Shown here one piece after another: positions 20,917 through 31,649 of a DNA stretch of 64,000 bases (positions are counted from its first letter, which is position 1; every line of letters begins with the position of its first letter). Origin of the DNA: Phascolarctos cinereus (lineage: Eukaryota; Chordata; Mammalia; Diprotodontia; Phascolarctidae); NCBI RefSeq assembly GCF_002099425.1, contig NW_018344068.1, positions 3,297,501 through 3,361,500 on the forward strand, read 5' to 3'. Below the pieces are notes generated by a model, which searched no databases, was not told where the DNA came from, and worked only from the letters and a program-made list of their open reading frames with translations. Both the position numbers and the translations under genes were made by a program.

Positions 20917-22632
20917 CTAGAGGTACTGAATTCACAGCAAGCAGCCCACAAAACTTCCAGTGGGGCTGGAACCATATTAAAATGTAACTGGTTCATTTGG
21001 AAGAACAAAAGGTCAAGGATATCAAGGGAATCAATGAAAAAAAATATGAAGGAAGGTGGTCTAGCCATACAAACTACATTATAGTAATTGACCGTTAGTA
21101 ATCGAGTATGATAAACCCAAAGATCCAAGCTTTCTGAACAAAAACTCATTATTTGACAAAACCTACTGGGAAAACTGGAAAATAATATGGCAGAAACTAG
21201 GTACAGACCAACATTTCATACTGCATACCAAGATAAGGTCAAAATGGGTACATGATTTATACATAAAGGGTGACACAATAAGGAAATTAGGAGAACGTGG
21301 AATAGTTTGTCTCTAAGATCGTATCTGTCAGATCTATGGATAAGGGAAGTATTTAGGACCAAAGGAAATATAAAGAGCATTAAAATGTAAAATAGATAAT
21401 TTTGATTATATAAAATTTAAAAGTTTTTGCACAAACAAAACCAATGCAACCAAAATTAAAAGGAAAGCAGAAAATTGGGGGAAATTTTTACAACAAGTTT
21501 CTCTGATAAAGGCCTTATTTCTCAAATAGATAGAGAGATGAGCCCAATTTATAAAAATTCAAGTTATTCTCCAATTGATAAAGAGTCAGAGGATATGAAC
21601 AGGCAATTTTCAGACAAAGAAATCAAAGCTCCCTATACTGATATGAAAAAAATGCTCTAAATCATTATGGATTAGAGAGCAATTTAAAACAACTCTGAGG
21701 TACCACCTCATACCTATCAGATTGGCTAATATAACGAAAAAGGAAAATGATGGATATTGGAGGGGATGTGGGGAAACTGGGACACTAATGCACTATGAAG
21801 CTGTGAACTGATCCAACTACTCTGGAGATCAATTTGGAACTATGCCCAAAGGGCTATAAAATTATGCACACCCTTTGATCCAGCAATACCACTGCTAGGT
21901 CTATCTCCCAAAGGTATAAAAAAAAGGGAAAAGGACCTATTTGTACAAAAATATTTATAGCAGCTCTTTATAAGAAATAATAAGCAGGATAATTGCAGAA
22001 AAACTGGAAAGACTTATATGAACTGATGCAAAGTGTAGTGAACAGAACCGGTAAAACACTGTACACAGTAACAGCAATATTGTTCCATGAAGAACTGTGA
22101 ATGACTTAGCTATTCTCAGCAGTTACAATGATCCAAAACAATACCAAAGGACTACAAATGAGGCTTACTATCTGCCTCTAGACAAATAACTGATATTGTT
22201 TGAATACAGACTGAAGCATGCTGTTTTTCACTTTCTTTTATTATTTTTCTTTTATTTGAGTCTTCTTGTACAAAATGACTAATATGGAAATGTTTTACAC
22301 AATTGCACACGTATAACCCATATCCAATTGCTTACTGTCTCAGGGAGTAGGGAAGGGAGGGACGGAGGGAATGACAGAATTTGGAACTCAAAACTTTTTT
22401 AAAAAATGTTAAAAATTGTTTTAACATGTAATTGGGGGGAATATAAATATATTTAAAATGTAATTGGAGAATATTTAAATAAAATTTAAAAAATTAAATT
22501 AAATATTTAAATAAAATTAAAATATTTAAAATTAATACAATATAATACAACATAGATAATGTTAATTTGTGGTCTTTTAAGTCACTATGCCACTCAGCCC
22601 ACAAAGATCTGTTTCTTTTTGTTTGACCCACC
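20917..22632 (+). mobile_element. hAT-like nonautonomous transposon split by L1
   Basis: The left part (20917-20991: 'ctagaggtactgaattcac', 'ccagtggggctgga', 'attaaaatgtaactgg') and right part (22451-22632: 'aacatagataatgttaattt', ending 'tttttgtttgacccacc') fit one element whose ends are degenerate inverted repeats of the 'ggtgtcaaactc' kind. No transposase is present. The L1 at 20992-22450 sits inside it. An A/T-rich expansion is visible at 22470-22545. Confidence 0.65.
20992..22450 (+). mobile_element. L1 LINE, 5'-truncated, ORF2 C-terminus and 3' UTR
   Basis: Sense L1 of about 1.46 kb. It begins 'ttcatttggaagaacaaaag' and passes through 'aagataaggtcaaaatgggt'. A 61-codon open stretch (21475-21660) holds the ORF2 C-terminal peptide 'SDKGLISQIDREMSPIYKNS'. 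Next come 'aactctgaggtaccacctca' and the 3' UTR with 'gtacacagtaacagcaatat'. Flanks 'attaaaatgtaactgg' (20976-20991) and 'tttaaaatgtaattgg' (22452-22467) look like a target duplication. A deletion removes part of the block near 21968. The 3' UTR type differs from that of the L1 at 13965-17745. Confidence 0.92.
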
Positions 22633-22814
22633 GCTAAGTAACTAAGACTGTAAGTTAAAGGTAGTACAGACCTACATTCTTAGACAGTTTCCTCACCCTC
22701 TAGGGGTTGCCTACACACATGAGATCACAGGTCCATATCTTATTGCTATCCCTCTTTCATTTGGAATGGAAGTCATAGGATAGGGAGCTGTCATTTTATA
22801 TTCTAAAGATGCAT

Positions 22815-22968
22815 AAGAGGCAACGTGGCAGAGTGGACAGCGAGCTAGCCTTTAAGAGAGAAAGATCTGGGTTTAAATCCTGTCTCTGAAACATACTGTC
22901 TATGGGACACTGAGGCAAGTTCTATAACTTCTCATTTTCCCCTTTTTTCAACTAGAAAGATAATTACA
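22815..22968 (+). repeat. MIR-type CORE-SINE
   Basis: Sense: 'aacgtggcagagtggacagc', 'agatctgggtttaaatcctg', 'tctatgggacactgaggcaa'. Confidence 0.75.
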
Positions 22969-22984
22969 GAGTAGGTGTCAATAT

Positions 22985-23345
22985 GCCTTGAGATGAGTAA
23001 GGTCTGTTTAAATGAACTTCAAGGGAGTTTTCCAGATGTCTTCATTGGGTTATCAACTAGACTTCAAAAATATTCTTAAGCTAATGAGATGAGCATTATG
23101 CAGCCATACATCACTATAACATTGTCCCAATCAATATTGTAATAAGAGAAAGTCATAACAAGCCTATCTAACCAGGACAACACCCTGCTATATAAAACAT
23201 AACTCAGCCTGGCACCCCAATGCATTTGAGACAGTTGGCAATAAGCTGAGCTTGCATTTAAGCCTAAGAGGTGTTAGATCCTCTGGTCTGAGCCTGGTTA
23301 TTACCTCCATATTTTCTGTAATGAACATTGTTTCCACGTCCTTGA
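22985..23345 (+). mobile_element. Possible solo LTR fossil (unclassified ERV)
   Basis: A unique-looking block contains 'tgctatataaaacataactc', a TATA-like box, followed about 90 bases on by 'ggtctgagcctggttattac'. That spacing resembles the U3/R/U5 layout of a retroviral LTR. No internal retroviral region is nearby. Edges are uncertain and the family is not recognised, so it may instead be ordinary unique DNA. Confidence 0.3.
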
Positions 23346-23374
23346 CTTCCCTCCTTAATATATCATGTGTTTAT

Positions 23375-23567
23375 TCATAGAATCATAGTCATCGATACCT
23401 AGAGCTAGGAAGCATCTACTTAGAGATATATGCCAACCTTCTCATCATCTAGAAGAGGAAACTGAGGCCCAGGGAGGTGCAGGGGCTTGCCTGAGGCCAC
23501 AAGCATCAGGCCTAGAATCTGCACCCAGGTAGCCTGACTTCCCAGCATTCTTTCTACCACTCATTTC
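23375..23567 (-). repeat. MIR-like SINE with CR1/L3-type tail
   Basis: Antisense: 'catagaatcatagtcatcga', 'agaggaaactgaggcccagg', 'gcttgcctgaggccacaagc'. Confidence 0.8.
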
Positions 23568-24515
23568 ACAGACCCAGTGAACGGCATTAGGTGAGGCTAT
23601 GCCTGTAACTAGATTTTGCCTGTACTCATAGTGATTATCTTCCAGTATTTATTCAAATTCAGTGGGTGAATTGATAGAAAGATGATAGAAACTCAGAGAC
23701 TATAGGTAAAGGCAACAATATAAGACATAACATGAATAGAACTTAATGAATATTGCAGAGGACCACATAGTTTAATGAGTAAATCTTGGTAAAATCCCAC
23801 TGGGAACACTTCCAGGACATGGTGCTAAAGAGCACTGGACCACACAAGATAGTCCCAGCACATCTAATGTTTTCCCTGTTGTAAACATGTTGGAATGAAG
23901 CTTTTCAGAGAGGAGCTCTGAGGGTTATGACTCGTCTTCATCAAGTGACTGAAGGAATTTCAAATTATGTGCAATCTGGAGGGGGAGAAAAAGCAACCCA
24001 GCAGAGAATATCAGACCCATACCAAATGCCAGCTACAACCCATTTTCCTGTTGTTCCAAAGGCATTAAAATTATCTGCTGAGACTTTCTGAACCACTGAA
24101 AAAAAAATTGTCAAAGGGATCTCTGCTTTCCAGAATGGGGGGGGGGGAACCACTCTTTGAAAGGGAGAAAAAGGCAAACTCGTCTGTCACAAGGCTTGAA
24201 GGAAGTTGAACCACATCAAACAGAATAGACAGGCCTCTTGGGGGACTTTAGTTCTCTGATCTGCACCCAGGCATCTGGGAAACTCCAGGCCAGCCCAGCC
24301 AGCCATGTGCCAGGGCGGAAGTCCAAGAGAGCTTTACCAGGATCCTGTGCTCTGGTCCTTCCGGAAGTGTCTGAAGATAAAGGCTATACCTTCATTGTGT
24401 AGAAGGTTAATAGGATTTAGAGTTGGGCATTTTTTTTGAAAGCTTGACCAGTAATTACTGCAATATAAGGAGCTCCCTATGAGAAACTTCCTTTTACTAA
24501 TGCAGAGCAGCATTT
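23568..24515. other. Unique stretch
   Basis: No repeat recognised. A G run lies at about 24137-24147. The GC-richer part 24230-24400 could be conserved noncoding sequence, which is speculation without alignment. Confidence 0.4.
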
Positions 24516-24519
24516 TCTC

Positions 24520-24662
24520 TACAATTTATAGACTTACAGAGTTTCCTGGAGATACTGAGATGTAGTGACTTTTCCAAGGTCACACAGCCAGGGATATGTC
24601 AGAGACTAGACTTGAATTTCTATCTTCCTGCCTCTGAAGTGAGCTCTTTCTACTATATTAAT
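24520..24662 (-). repeat. MIR-type fragment
   Basis: Antisense: 'ttttccaaggtcacacagcc', 'actagacttgaatttctatc'. Confidence 0.7.
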
Positions 24663-24669
24663 CTCCTCC

Positions 24670-24850
24670 TAAGGAACAGACCTTAAGAGACCCTCTAGGT
24701 TAATGCCCTCATTTAACAGATGAGAAAACTGAGTCCCAGCATGATTAAGTGGTTTGCCCAGAGTTACAAGGCAGTAAATAGCAGAGCCAGGATTCACTCA
24801 AGAGCTTGACTCCAAATTTAGCATTCTTTCCATCATACAACATTGCCTCC
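24670..24850 (-). repeat. MIR-like SINE
   Basis: Antisense: 'catttaacagatgagaaaac', 'tttgcccagagttacaaggc', 'cagagccaggattcactcaa'. A second antisense copy directly after the previous one. Confidence 0.78.
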
Positions 24851-25420
24851 TGGTCTTCTGTGTCAGATAATCTCTGCGAGTATCTGTTGCAACTCTTATG
24901 TTATTCTACTCTATGTTATGCACTCTACTCCTAGCTTTGATAGGATGAAGGAGAGCAGCTTACTACTAAAATGTTCCTGAAAACCAAATCACACATCCAT
25001 GCCAAAAACTGAGGGAAAGGGGTACCCAATATGGCTTTCTTTTCCTAGAAACAGTCACTGCTCTGTTAGTGCAAAATTACACGATGCTGGGCACTGTGTG
25101 CCACGTCACACTCATCTCCAATGGCTGATCTTCTGTTGAAAAATTTCCTTATGAGAGATGCATGAACGTTTCAGACATGACTGAGGGAAAGTTTAATGAA
25201 GCAGCAAATTACAGTCTTCCTTGGAATTTTTCTGTGCAAAATGCCACATAGGTATTTCGTGGCAAAAGCATGTAGGCATTTGTGGTCAGAGGAATTTTTT
25301 TTCCTGGAGTCTTGTGGTAGTACCACAGTTGTCCTGGCGCCGGTGGTTGTGGGAAGCGGTCAGCCCTACTTGCAAAGCTACCCCTGCACAACCACCTACC
25401 TGCCACCTCTGTATACGAAG
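24851..25420. other. Unique stretch
   Basis: No repeat recognised between two MIR-bearing zones. Overlapping frames of 93, 83, 74 and 65 codons on both strands at 25196-25483 show that stops are locally rare, but none has a recognisable domain. Confidence 0.45.
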
Positions 25421-25424
25421 GGAA

Positions 25425-25530
25425 AAGATGCAAGTCATGCGCCCTCTCTGGGCCTCAGTGAGTTCTGTGTAAAATAAGGCCATTGAACTCAGTGATCTCT
25501 AAGATCCCTTCGACCTTGGTTGACCATTTC
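25425..25530 (+). repeat. MIR-like SINE, 3' half
   Basis: Sense: 'ctctctgggcctcagtgagt', 'taaaataaggccattgaact', 'gatctctaagatcccttcga'. This is the CR1/L3-type tail without the head. Confidence 0.7.
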
Positions 25531-25534
25531 AATA

Positions 25535-25625
25535 CAAACACACAAACACATATATAATATATACATATATAACACATATAAATACACCTATATGTATACA
25601 TATGGAAATATAAATATATAAACAA
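25535..25625. repeat. (CA)n/(TA)n compound microsatellite
   Basis: Interrupted AC and AT units. Confidence 0.85.
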
Positions 25626-25639
25626 TTTTTGGTATTAAT

Positions 25640-25797
25640 GGCAAGAAAATGGATTTTGCATCCAGAAACTTGGCCCTAAGACTTATTAGCTATATGCCCT
25701 TATGTCTGCCACTGTTTCACCTTCTGAAAATGAAAATGAAAAGGTTAGATTAGATTAACTATGAGTTTCCTTTCAGATCACATAGATTAAAAGGCTA
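25640..25797 (+). repeat. MIR-like SINE
   Basis: Sense: 'gacttattagctatatgccc', 'gttagattagattaactatg', 'tttcctttcagatcacatag'. Confidence 0.65.
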
Positions 25798-25989
25798 TAG
25801 GTATTTAGCATTAATGCACGAAGCAAATGAGGAAGGATCCTCTGACAGGTTTTCACATCATTATTTACACTTCCTTCTGTGTGTGTTTTCTTTAATTTTT
25901 GAGTATTCCGCAGCAATTACCCTGAGTTGATCTGGAAAAGACCAAAACCCGTCGTCTGTCAGCTACTCGTGAGGAAATTTGATAGAAAG

Positions 25990-26200
25990 CTATTATGGGA
26001 GAGAGTTATGGGTTACAAATGAGAAGACTTAGGTTTTATCATATAGCTCACTGTACAGTTCTGAGCAAATTGAGAAACTTGTTTGTTGCTTACTTTCCCC
26101 ATCTGTCAACTAGCCTCACAAGAGAACTGTGCCAGTAAATGAAATGAAAACTGTAAAACTACTTTGGGATAAAGGTGCTAAAAGATATTCATGATATAAC
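25990..26200 (+). repeat. MIR-type CORE-SINE
   Basis: Sense: 'gttctgagcaaattgagaaa', 'actttccccatctgtcaact', 'aaactactttgggataaagg'. Strongly diverged. Confidence 0.6.
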
Positions 26201-26305
26201 CCTCATTAAAAATCAGGTCATAATCATGATTTCTCCCTATAGCCTCATTGTGGTGAGGAGGTCATTCAGAGTTGTTGAAGGCAATTACCAGGAAGGTACT
26301 AGAGG

Positions 26306-26498
26306 TTGCGAATGGGCATGACAGAGTAATATTTGTCTGTTATCTGAGAACAAGCCTGGCCAAGTTCAGAAAGGCTGATTACAGTTTAAGGCTGACCACC
26401 AGAGGGTAAGGTAGAAAGGCTGAGTATGGGCATGGCAAAGAACTGTCTATTTGCACACTAATGACAAGCCTAAGTTCATCAGAAGCTCATTCCCTTAA
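26306..26498 (+). repeat. Diverged direct tandem duplication, 114-base period
   Basis: The block starting 'atgggcatg' at 26312 recurs at 26426, and 'caagcc' at 26351 recurs at 26465, both exactly 114 bases apart. The copies (about 26306-26384 and 26420-26498) are roughly 70 percent alike by eye. No family recognised. Confidence 0.65.
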
Positions 26499-26844
26499 TA
26501 TTGGCCAGCAGATGAAGATTTGGGGTGGGGGACAGCAATTCATAAATGCCACCTACTCAAAATTGTAGCTGGGGTGGTAAGGGATTGAAGGGGTTGTAAC
26601 CTGTATCAATGGATAAAGTGCCGGAATGAAATCATGGATTTTTATAATTATTTAAGATCATGTAATAATCATGTGAAATTGTGTGGCCCTTTTCTATTTC
26701 CAATCTAAAATCTGCAAGGTCAAGTCAAATTAACTCCCATCATCCAGTGCTAACTAACCTCAGAAACCCTATCATTTAGATGTTTATACATCACAGATGC
26801 CAGGATAGGAAGGCAACTATACACAAAGTGTGGCAAAGAGAAGG

Positions 26845-27020
26845 GAATAAGCATTTATGTAATATCTATTAAGTGCCAGGCACTTCGCTAAGCACTTTAC
26901 AAATATTATCTCATTTGATCTTCACAACAGCCCTGGGAGGTGGTGCTATTATTGTTCCTATTTTATAATTGCAGAAACTGAGGCAAACAGGTGAAAGCGA
27001 ATTGCTAGTGAGTATCAAAG
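26845..27020 (-). repeat. MIR-type CORE-SINE
   Basis: Antisense: 'ttaagtgccaggcacttcgc', 'atctcatttgatcttcacaa', 'ataattgcagaaactgaggc'. Confidence 0.85.
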
Positions 27021-27335
27021 GAGGTGTTCCTTTGATTCTGGTGTGTGGAGATTTGATTTTTAGTTACTGGTTTGTTCTTCATATCCTAGGAGACAGAATT
27101 ATCATAGTTCAAACTGGCAGAGGGTGTATGTATGGAAGATGGGGAGAAGCGGGGAGGAAAGGTCTTTGTGGCATATCTGTAGCCAATTTTGCTTTTATAT
27201 TTGCCAGGGGGATGGGGAGGGAGAGACCTAGGAATATATGGAGCATGGAGGAGGAGGACATGCCCCTCCCAAGGCACCAAAGACTTCCTTTTGAGCCCTA
27301 ATATCAGCCTGTTCCTCCTGCACACCAAGGTTCAA
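27021..27335. other. Unique spacer
   Basis: A 110-codon plus frame at 26969-27301 begins in the MIR and has no domain; it is not supported as a gene. Confidence 0.4.
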
Positions 27336-27339
27336 TTAA

Positions 27340-27385
27340 ACCAATTAAATGAATATTTATTAAATACCTACTACACCTAAGATAT
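27340..27385 (-). mobile_element. L2 LINE 3' tip
   Basis: 'atgaatatttattaaatacc' followed by 'tactacaccta' is the antisense tip of L2. Confidence 0.6.
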
Positions 27386-27389
27386 AGAG

Positions 27390-27512
27390 ACAGCCTTGAG
27401 TTTTGTGGGGCTTGGAGTTAAGAAGACTTGGGTTCAGACATAACCACCTCTGACTCTTACTAGTATGTGACCTAAGGCATATTGCTTTCCATCTGGGTGC
27501 CTCAGGAACCTT
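27390..27512 (+). repeat. MIR-type SINE fragment
   Basis: Sense: 'ggagttaagaagacttgggt', 'actagtatgtgacctaaggc'. Confidence 0.7.
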
Positions 27513-27599
27513 CCTAAGACTTGTATCTAGTTATCAGTGGGTAGTGATCCCTATCCTAGTATACATATGTGCCAGATTCTCATGCAAATATTATTCTCA

Positions 27600-28860
27600 A
27601 GAATCTCCTGTGTAACTGGGAGGGGGGTATAAACACAAATAACTGTGATATAAACGAATGAGAGATAGGCAATGTCCTAGAGAAAGGTGAGAAGGATGTG
27701 GCCACTTCCAAGTGCATGGAAAGGAGGGGAAGGATTCTGGGAAGGTTCCACAATTGATAGGTTGGGGACAGTTTGTGTAGGGCTTTAAATACTAAGCAAA
27801 GGAGGTGACACCTGACATGGGCCATGAAGAGAAGGAATAGAGAGAGAAAGTGAAGTCTATCCCAGGTACAAGGGAGAAAGCATGAGAAAAAGCACAGAAA
27901 ATGGGAGAGGGTAAGACAAGACTAAAAGACAGGAAACAATGTAGTTTAGCTAGAAGGAGAGAATTAAGATAAACACCCAAGTGTTTGGGAACACGCTGTG
28001 TAGAGCTTTAAATGCCAGATCTTATACTTTATTTTGTTAGCAATAAGTAGGAGAGTAACATGAGCACAGCGATAAATTAGGAATATCACTCAGAGAGAAG
28101 GGCGAAGGATGAATTAGAGAGGAATAGAGGAGAGGCAGAAATACCAGTTTGGACGCTGCTGTAAAAGTCTAGGGGAGAAGACTGAAGATCTGAACAAAGG
28201 TGGTTGTACCAGAAATCGAAGGGAGTGAACTGAAAGAAGAGATTAGAAATAGATGGGAACTGGGATATGTGGTATGACAGATGAGAAAGGTTCTAAGAAT
28301 AAGGTTCTAAGCCAAAGTGCCTGGGTGCTAGCAGCAGAAATTGAAGAGAGGCAGATTTGGGGAAAGAAGAATTCAGTGTTCAACATTTCGAGCTTGAGGG
28401 ACCAGTCGGATATCCAGGAAGAAATATCCATCAGTCATTTAGAAATATAAGCCTAGACCTCTGGGGAGAGGCCAAGGATAGAGATGAGGGTCATCTGAAT
28501 ACGGATGATAACTGGAGCTATGGGAAAAGATGAGCTTTCCCTCTTTTAATTATTTCCTATTTATCCTCTACATAGCTTGCTTTGTATATATTTGTTTGCA
28601 TGTTGTATCCTCCTTTAGACTGTAAGCTCCTATGAGCCCCTTTTTATATCCCCAGTGCTTAGTGAAGAGCCTGGCACATAGTGTTTAATAAATGTTTAAA
28701 GACTGATTAAAAGTGTGAACATAAAGAAAAGAGATGAAAATCAAGGACAGAACCTTGGGAGAGACTCACATGTAAGTGGAGGAGAAGATAAGGAGTCAGT
28801 AAAGGAGACAAGGGAGCTGTCACACAGATCCCTAGGATTCAGCCAGTGAGTCACAGATGG
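27600..28860 (-). mobile_element. L2 LINE, antisense, interrupted
   Basis: Antisense L2 with the ORF2 C-terminal and upstream part: 'gtgtagggctttaaatacta', 'ggagagtaacatgagcacag', 'cagtttggacgctgctgtaa', 'aacagaaccttgg'-type blocks near 28745. The block ending 'gtagggctttaaat' appears near 27785 and, as 'gtagagctttaaatgccaga', near 28000, so two overlapping L2 copies or a local duplication are likely. A sense L2 end is inserted at 28535-28730. Confidence 0.75.
28535..28730 (+). mobile_element. L2 LINE 3' end inside an antisense L2
   Basis: Sense: 'atttatcctctacatagctt', 'agactgtaagctcctatgag', 'tatccccagtgcttagtgaa', 'gtgtttaataaatgttt'. The antisense L2 reads on both sides. No clear target duplication, as expected for L2. 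Confidence 0.82.
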
Positions 28861-29021
28861 GTTATGGGAGAAAAAAACAACAGTGTCAAGGAGGAGGGAA
28901 TGTCAGGCAGTCATCAAGACTTAAGCACCTACTATGTGCTCAGGCATTGTATTAGGCTCTGGGGAAACAAAGAATGAAATAATTCCTACTCAAAAGGAAC
29001 TTACATTCTAATGGAGATAAA

Positions 29022-29160
<139 letters not shown>

Positions 29161-29204
29161 GTGAATAAATCCAAATATATATGCATATATATATAGGCCA
29201 ACAT

Positions 29205-29205
<1 letters not shown>

Positions 29206-29236
<31 letters not shown>

Positions 29237-29237
29237 C
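29206..29237. repeat. (TATC)n microsatellite
   Basis: About eight clean four-base units. Confidence 0.95.
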
Positions 29238-29696
29238 CTAATACTTTGTGAGGAAGAGCACTAGTAATTGGGGGGGAGGGATAAAAAAGCTTCATGTAAA
29301 ACCTAGAGGTTAAGCTGTGTCTTCAGGGAGGAGAGGGATTCTATGAAAAAGAGGTATGAAGGGAGTACCTTTAGACATAGGGGACAGCCAGAGTAAAGGC
29401 ACAGAGATATGGTGTCCTGTGGAAAGAACAGAGACAAGACCAGGTGAGATAGACTGTAGAGTGTGGGAGGGGGAGTAATATGCAAAGAGGTTAAGAACAG
29501 GTTGTGTAGGGCTTTAAATACTAAGTAAAGGACTTTATATTTTTCCTTAAAAGAAATAGGAAGTTGAATGTTTAGGGGAATAATGTTGTTAAGTCTGTGC
29601 TTAAAAAAAATCACTTCCGCAGCTGTGTGTAAGACACACTGGAGTGGGCAGAAACTTGTGGTAGGGAGAATAATTAGTAGGCAGTTGCAATAATGG

Positions 29697-29924
29697 GCAA
29701 CTAGGTGGTGGAGTGGATAGAGCACCAGGTCTGGAATCGGGAAGACCTGAGTTCAAACCCAAACTCAGACACTAGCTGTGTGACCCTAAGCAATCCACTT
29801 AATCCTGTTTGCCTCGATTTCCTCACCTGCAAAATGACCTGGAGAAGGAAACAGCAAATCACTACAGTATTTTTACCAAGAAAACCTGAAATGGCATCAA
29901 GAAGAGTAGGATAAGACTGAACAA
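29697..29924 (+). repeat. Marsupial SINE with RTE/BovB-like tail (MAR1 type)
   Basis: Sense: 'gcaactaggtggtggagtgg', 'ggaagacctgagttcaaac', 'ctagctgtgtgaccctaagc', then the tail 'ctggagaaggaaacagcaaa' and 'agagtaggataagactgaac'. That tail is known from RTE/BovB-mobilised SINEs. Flanks 'cagttgcaataa' (29682) and 'cagttgcactaa' (29925) are the target duplication. It is inserted in an antisense L2. The tail suggests mobilisation by an RTE LINE such as the one at 32530. Confidence 0.92.
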
Positions 29925-30159
29925 CAGTTGCACTAAACTAGGTGAAGGATGATGAGGGCCTAAACTAAGATGACAGTATTGTGAGTGAGGAAAAGAGGCT
30001 CTATGATAGATATAAAGGGAGAGATGGCAAGATTTGGCACTGATTGGATACGTGGGGGAATAAGAAGATTTTATAATAAAGCCAGTGTCATGAACCTGGG
30101 AGACTAGAAGAATGATGATGCCTTTGACAGAAATAGAGAAGTTTGGACAAGATACCCTT

Positions 30160-30305
30160 TTAGACCTAGACAACGTGGGGATTTGTTTTGCATGACTAAA
30201 CATATTTGTTACAAGGGTTTTCTTTTTCTTTTTCTTTTCTTTTAAATTGGGGATAGATAGGAGATGAAATAAAGTGTTAACTGAAAAGAAAAAAAAAAGA
30301 AAAAA
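30160..30305 (+). mobile_element. L1 3' end insertion
   Basis: 'gggatttgttttgcatgact', 'aaacatatttgttacaaggg', then 'ttaaattggggatagatagg' and an A-rich tail. This matches the 3' UTR type at 17600-17745 and splits the antisense L2. About 140 bases, so either a very short L1 or an L1-tailed SINE. Confidence 0.75.
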
Positions 30306-30742
30306 GAGGGGAGAGCTTAGGGGAAGGATCGAGTTAAATTTTCAACATTTGTTTAAGATGTTTCTGGGACACCCTGTTTGAAATACTCAATAGGTAACTG
30401 GTGATAAGGGACTAAACCTCAGGGGAGGGACCCTATAGGGCTAGATATATAGATGTGGGAGTCATTGGCACAGATAAGATAGTTTAACCAAAGGGAGCTG
30501 ATGAGATTACCCAGAGATAGAGTATAGAGGGAGAAGAGGGCCTAGAACAAAATCTGCAGGGAATATTCTTCAGTAGGGGGTGTGATACGGACGATGAGCC
30601 AGTGAAAGAGATGGAGAAGGAGCAGTCATAGAAGTAGGAGGAGAACAGAGATAAATGTCACCAAAAAAACCAGAAAGACTATCCCAGAAGGGTGGTCCAC
30701 AGTGGCAAAGGTTGAAGAGAAATCAAGGATGATGAATGCGTC

Positions 30743-31645
30743 TTCATGTTTCATAGGTTTCACCTCACTTTGGGTTCCAAACTCTGATCCAGTGAAAATG
30801 AGTATTCTTGGAAAAACTGAAGGCTATGGGAAGATTATGCCACACCTTTGCACAGTCAGCTTGGCTGGGAGCCTTTTGCTTTTGCAAGTGCTAACATTTA
30901 TCAAATTCACCCACAATGTTGATTAGAGAGACACATGCAAACAGGGGCTCCAAACTGCCATATGGAGTTTTGATTCATTCAGCAGCAGATCCTGCTCCAT
31001 CTGCTGGACGTCACAAGTGCGTCTGAGCACAGCTACCACTTGGGCAAGGAGAGAGAGTGTCTCATCACAGCACTGTACATGTGCAGAATATTATTTCCTT
31101 TGGCTCTAAGAAGATCTTTCATAATCTTTTCCTTTATGATTAATAGTAAGAGTCATAGCCCCTAAAGAATTCTCTAATTTGGCCTGCTTTTCTACGAATC
31201 ACTACTGAAATCTGGGACCTGTTCTGTATTTTTGAAAGTTACCTCGTTCTCTCATTCTACAAGTCAAATTCCTTGTTTCATAGTTAGAACTATATTTGGA
31301 TTACTGGTTACTCAGTTTGTCTCGATGGGGGTAGGTTTTTATTTTAGTGAAAGAACTTCAGGCTTCACCTTAGCCAATTTAAAAACAATATGCCTCAACC
31401 AAAGTCGTCTTCCGATGCTTCATCCTAGCACAGACTCGACTTTGGATTCCTGAAGGGTATGCCAAGCTCTGGCAGATACAGCTGAGCTTTGAGTAAGCTT
31501 TGAGTAGTTACGGCCCTGAGTACAGTTCTGGCAACATTATCTATGTCTATAATTGGATCCCAACCTCTTAATGTTGATGTCCCCCCAAATTTCCTTGGTC
31601 TTTTTATCCCTCTGCCCTCATTCTTTCCCTGCCACAAACCTGACA
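30743..31645. other. Unique stretch
   Basis: About 900 bases without a recognised repeat. Short frames (73-75 codons) only. Confidence 0.4.
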
Positions 31646-31649
31646 AGCT

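Noticed and set aside
20384-22450. A single twin-primed (5'-inverted) L1
   Set aside because: Both pieces contain the same 3' UTR region and each has its own target duplication, so these are two insertions.
29206-29237. Possible CRISPR-like regular repeat
   Set aside because: It is a four-base microsatellite in mammalian DNA with no spacers.
29303-30203. Leu/Ser-rich minus-strand frames of 140 and 113 codons
   Set aside because: They lie in antisense L2 and cross SINE junctions; decayed LINE remnants or chance.
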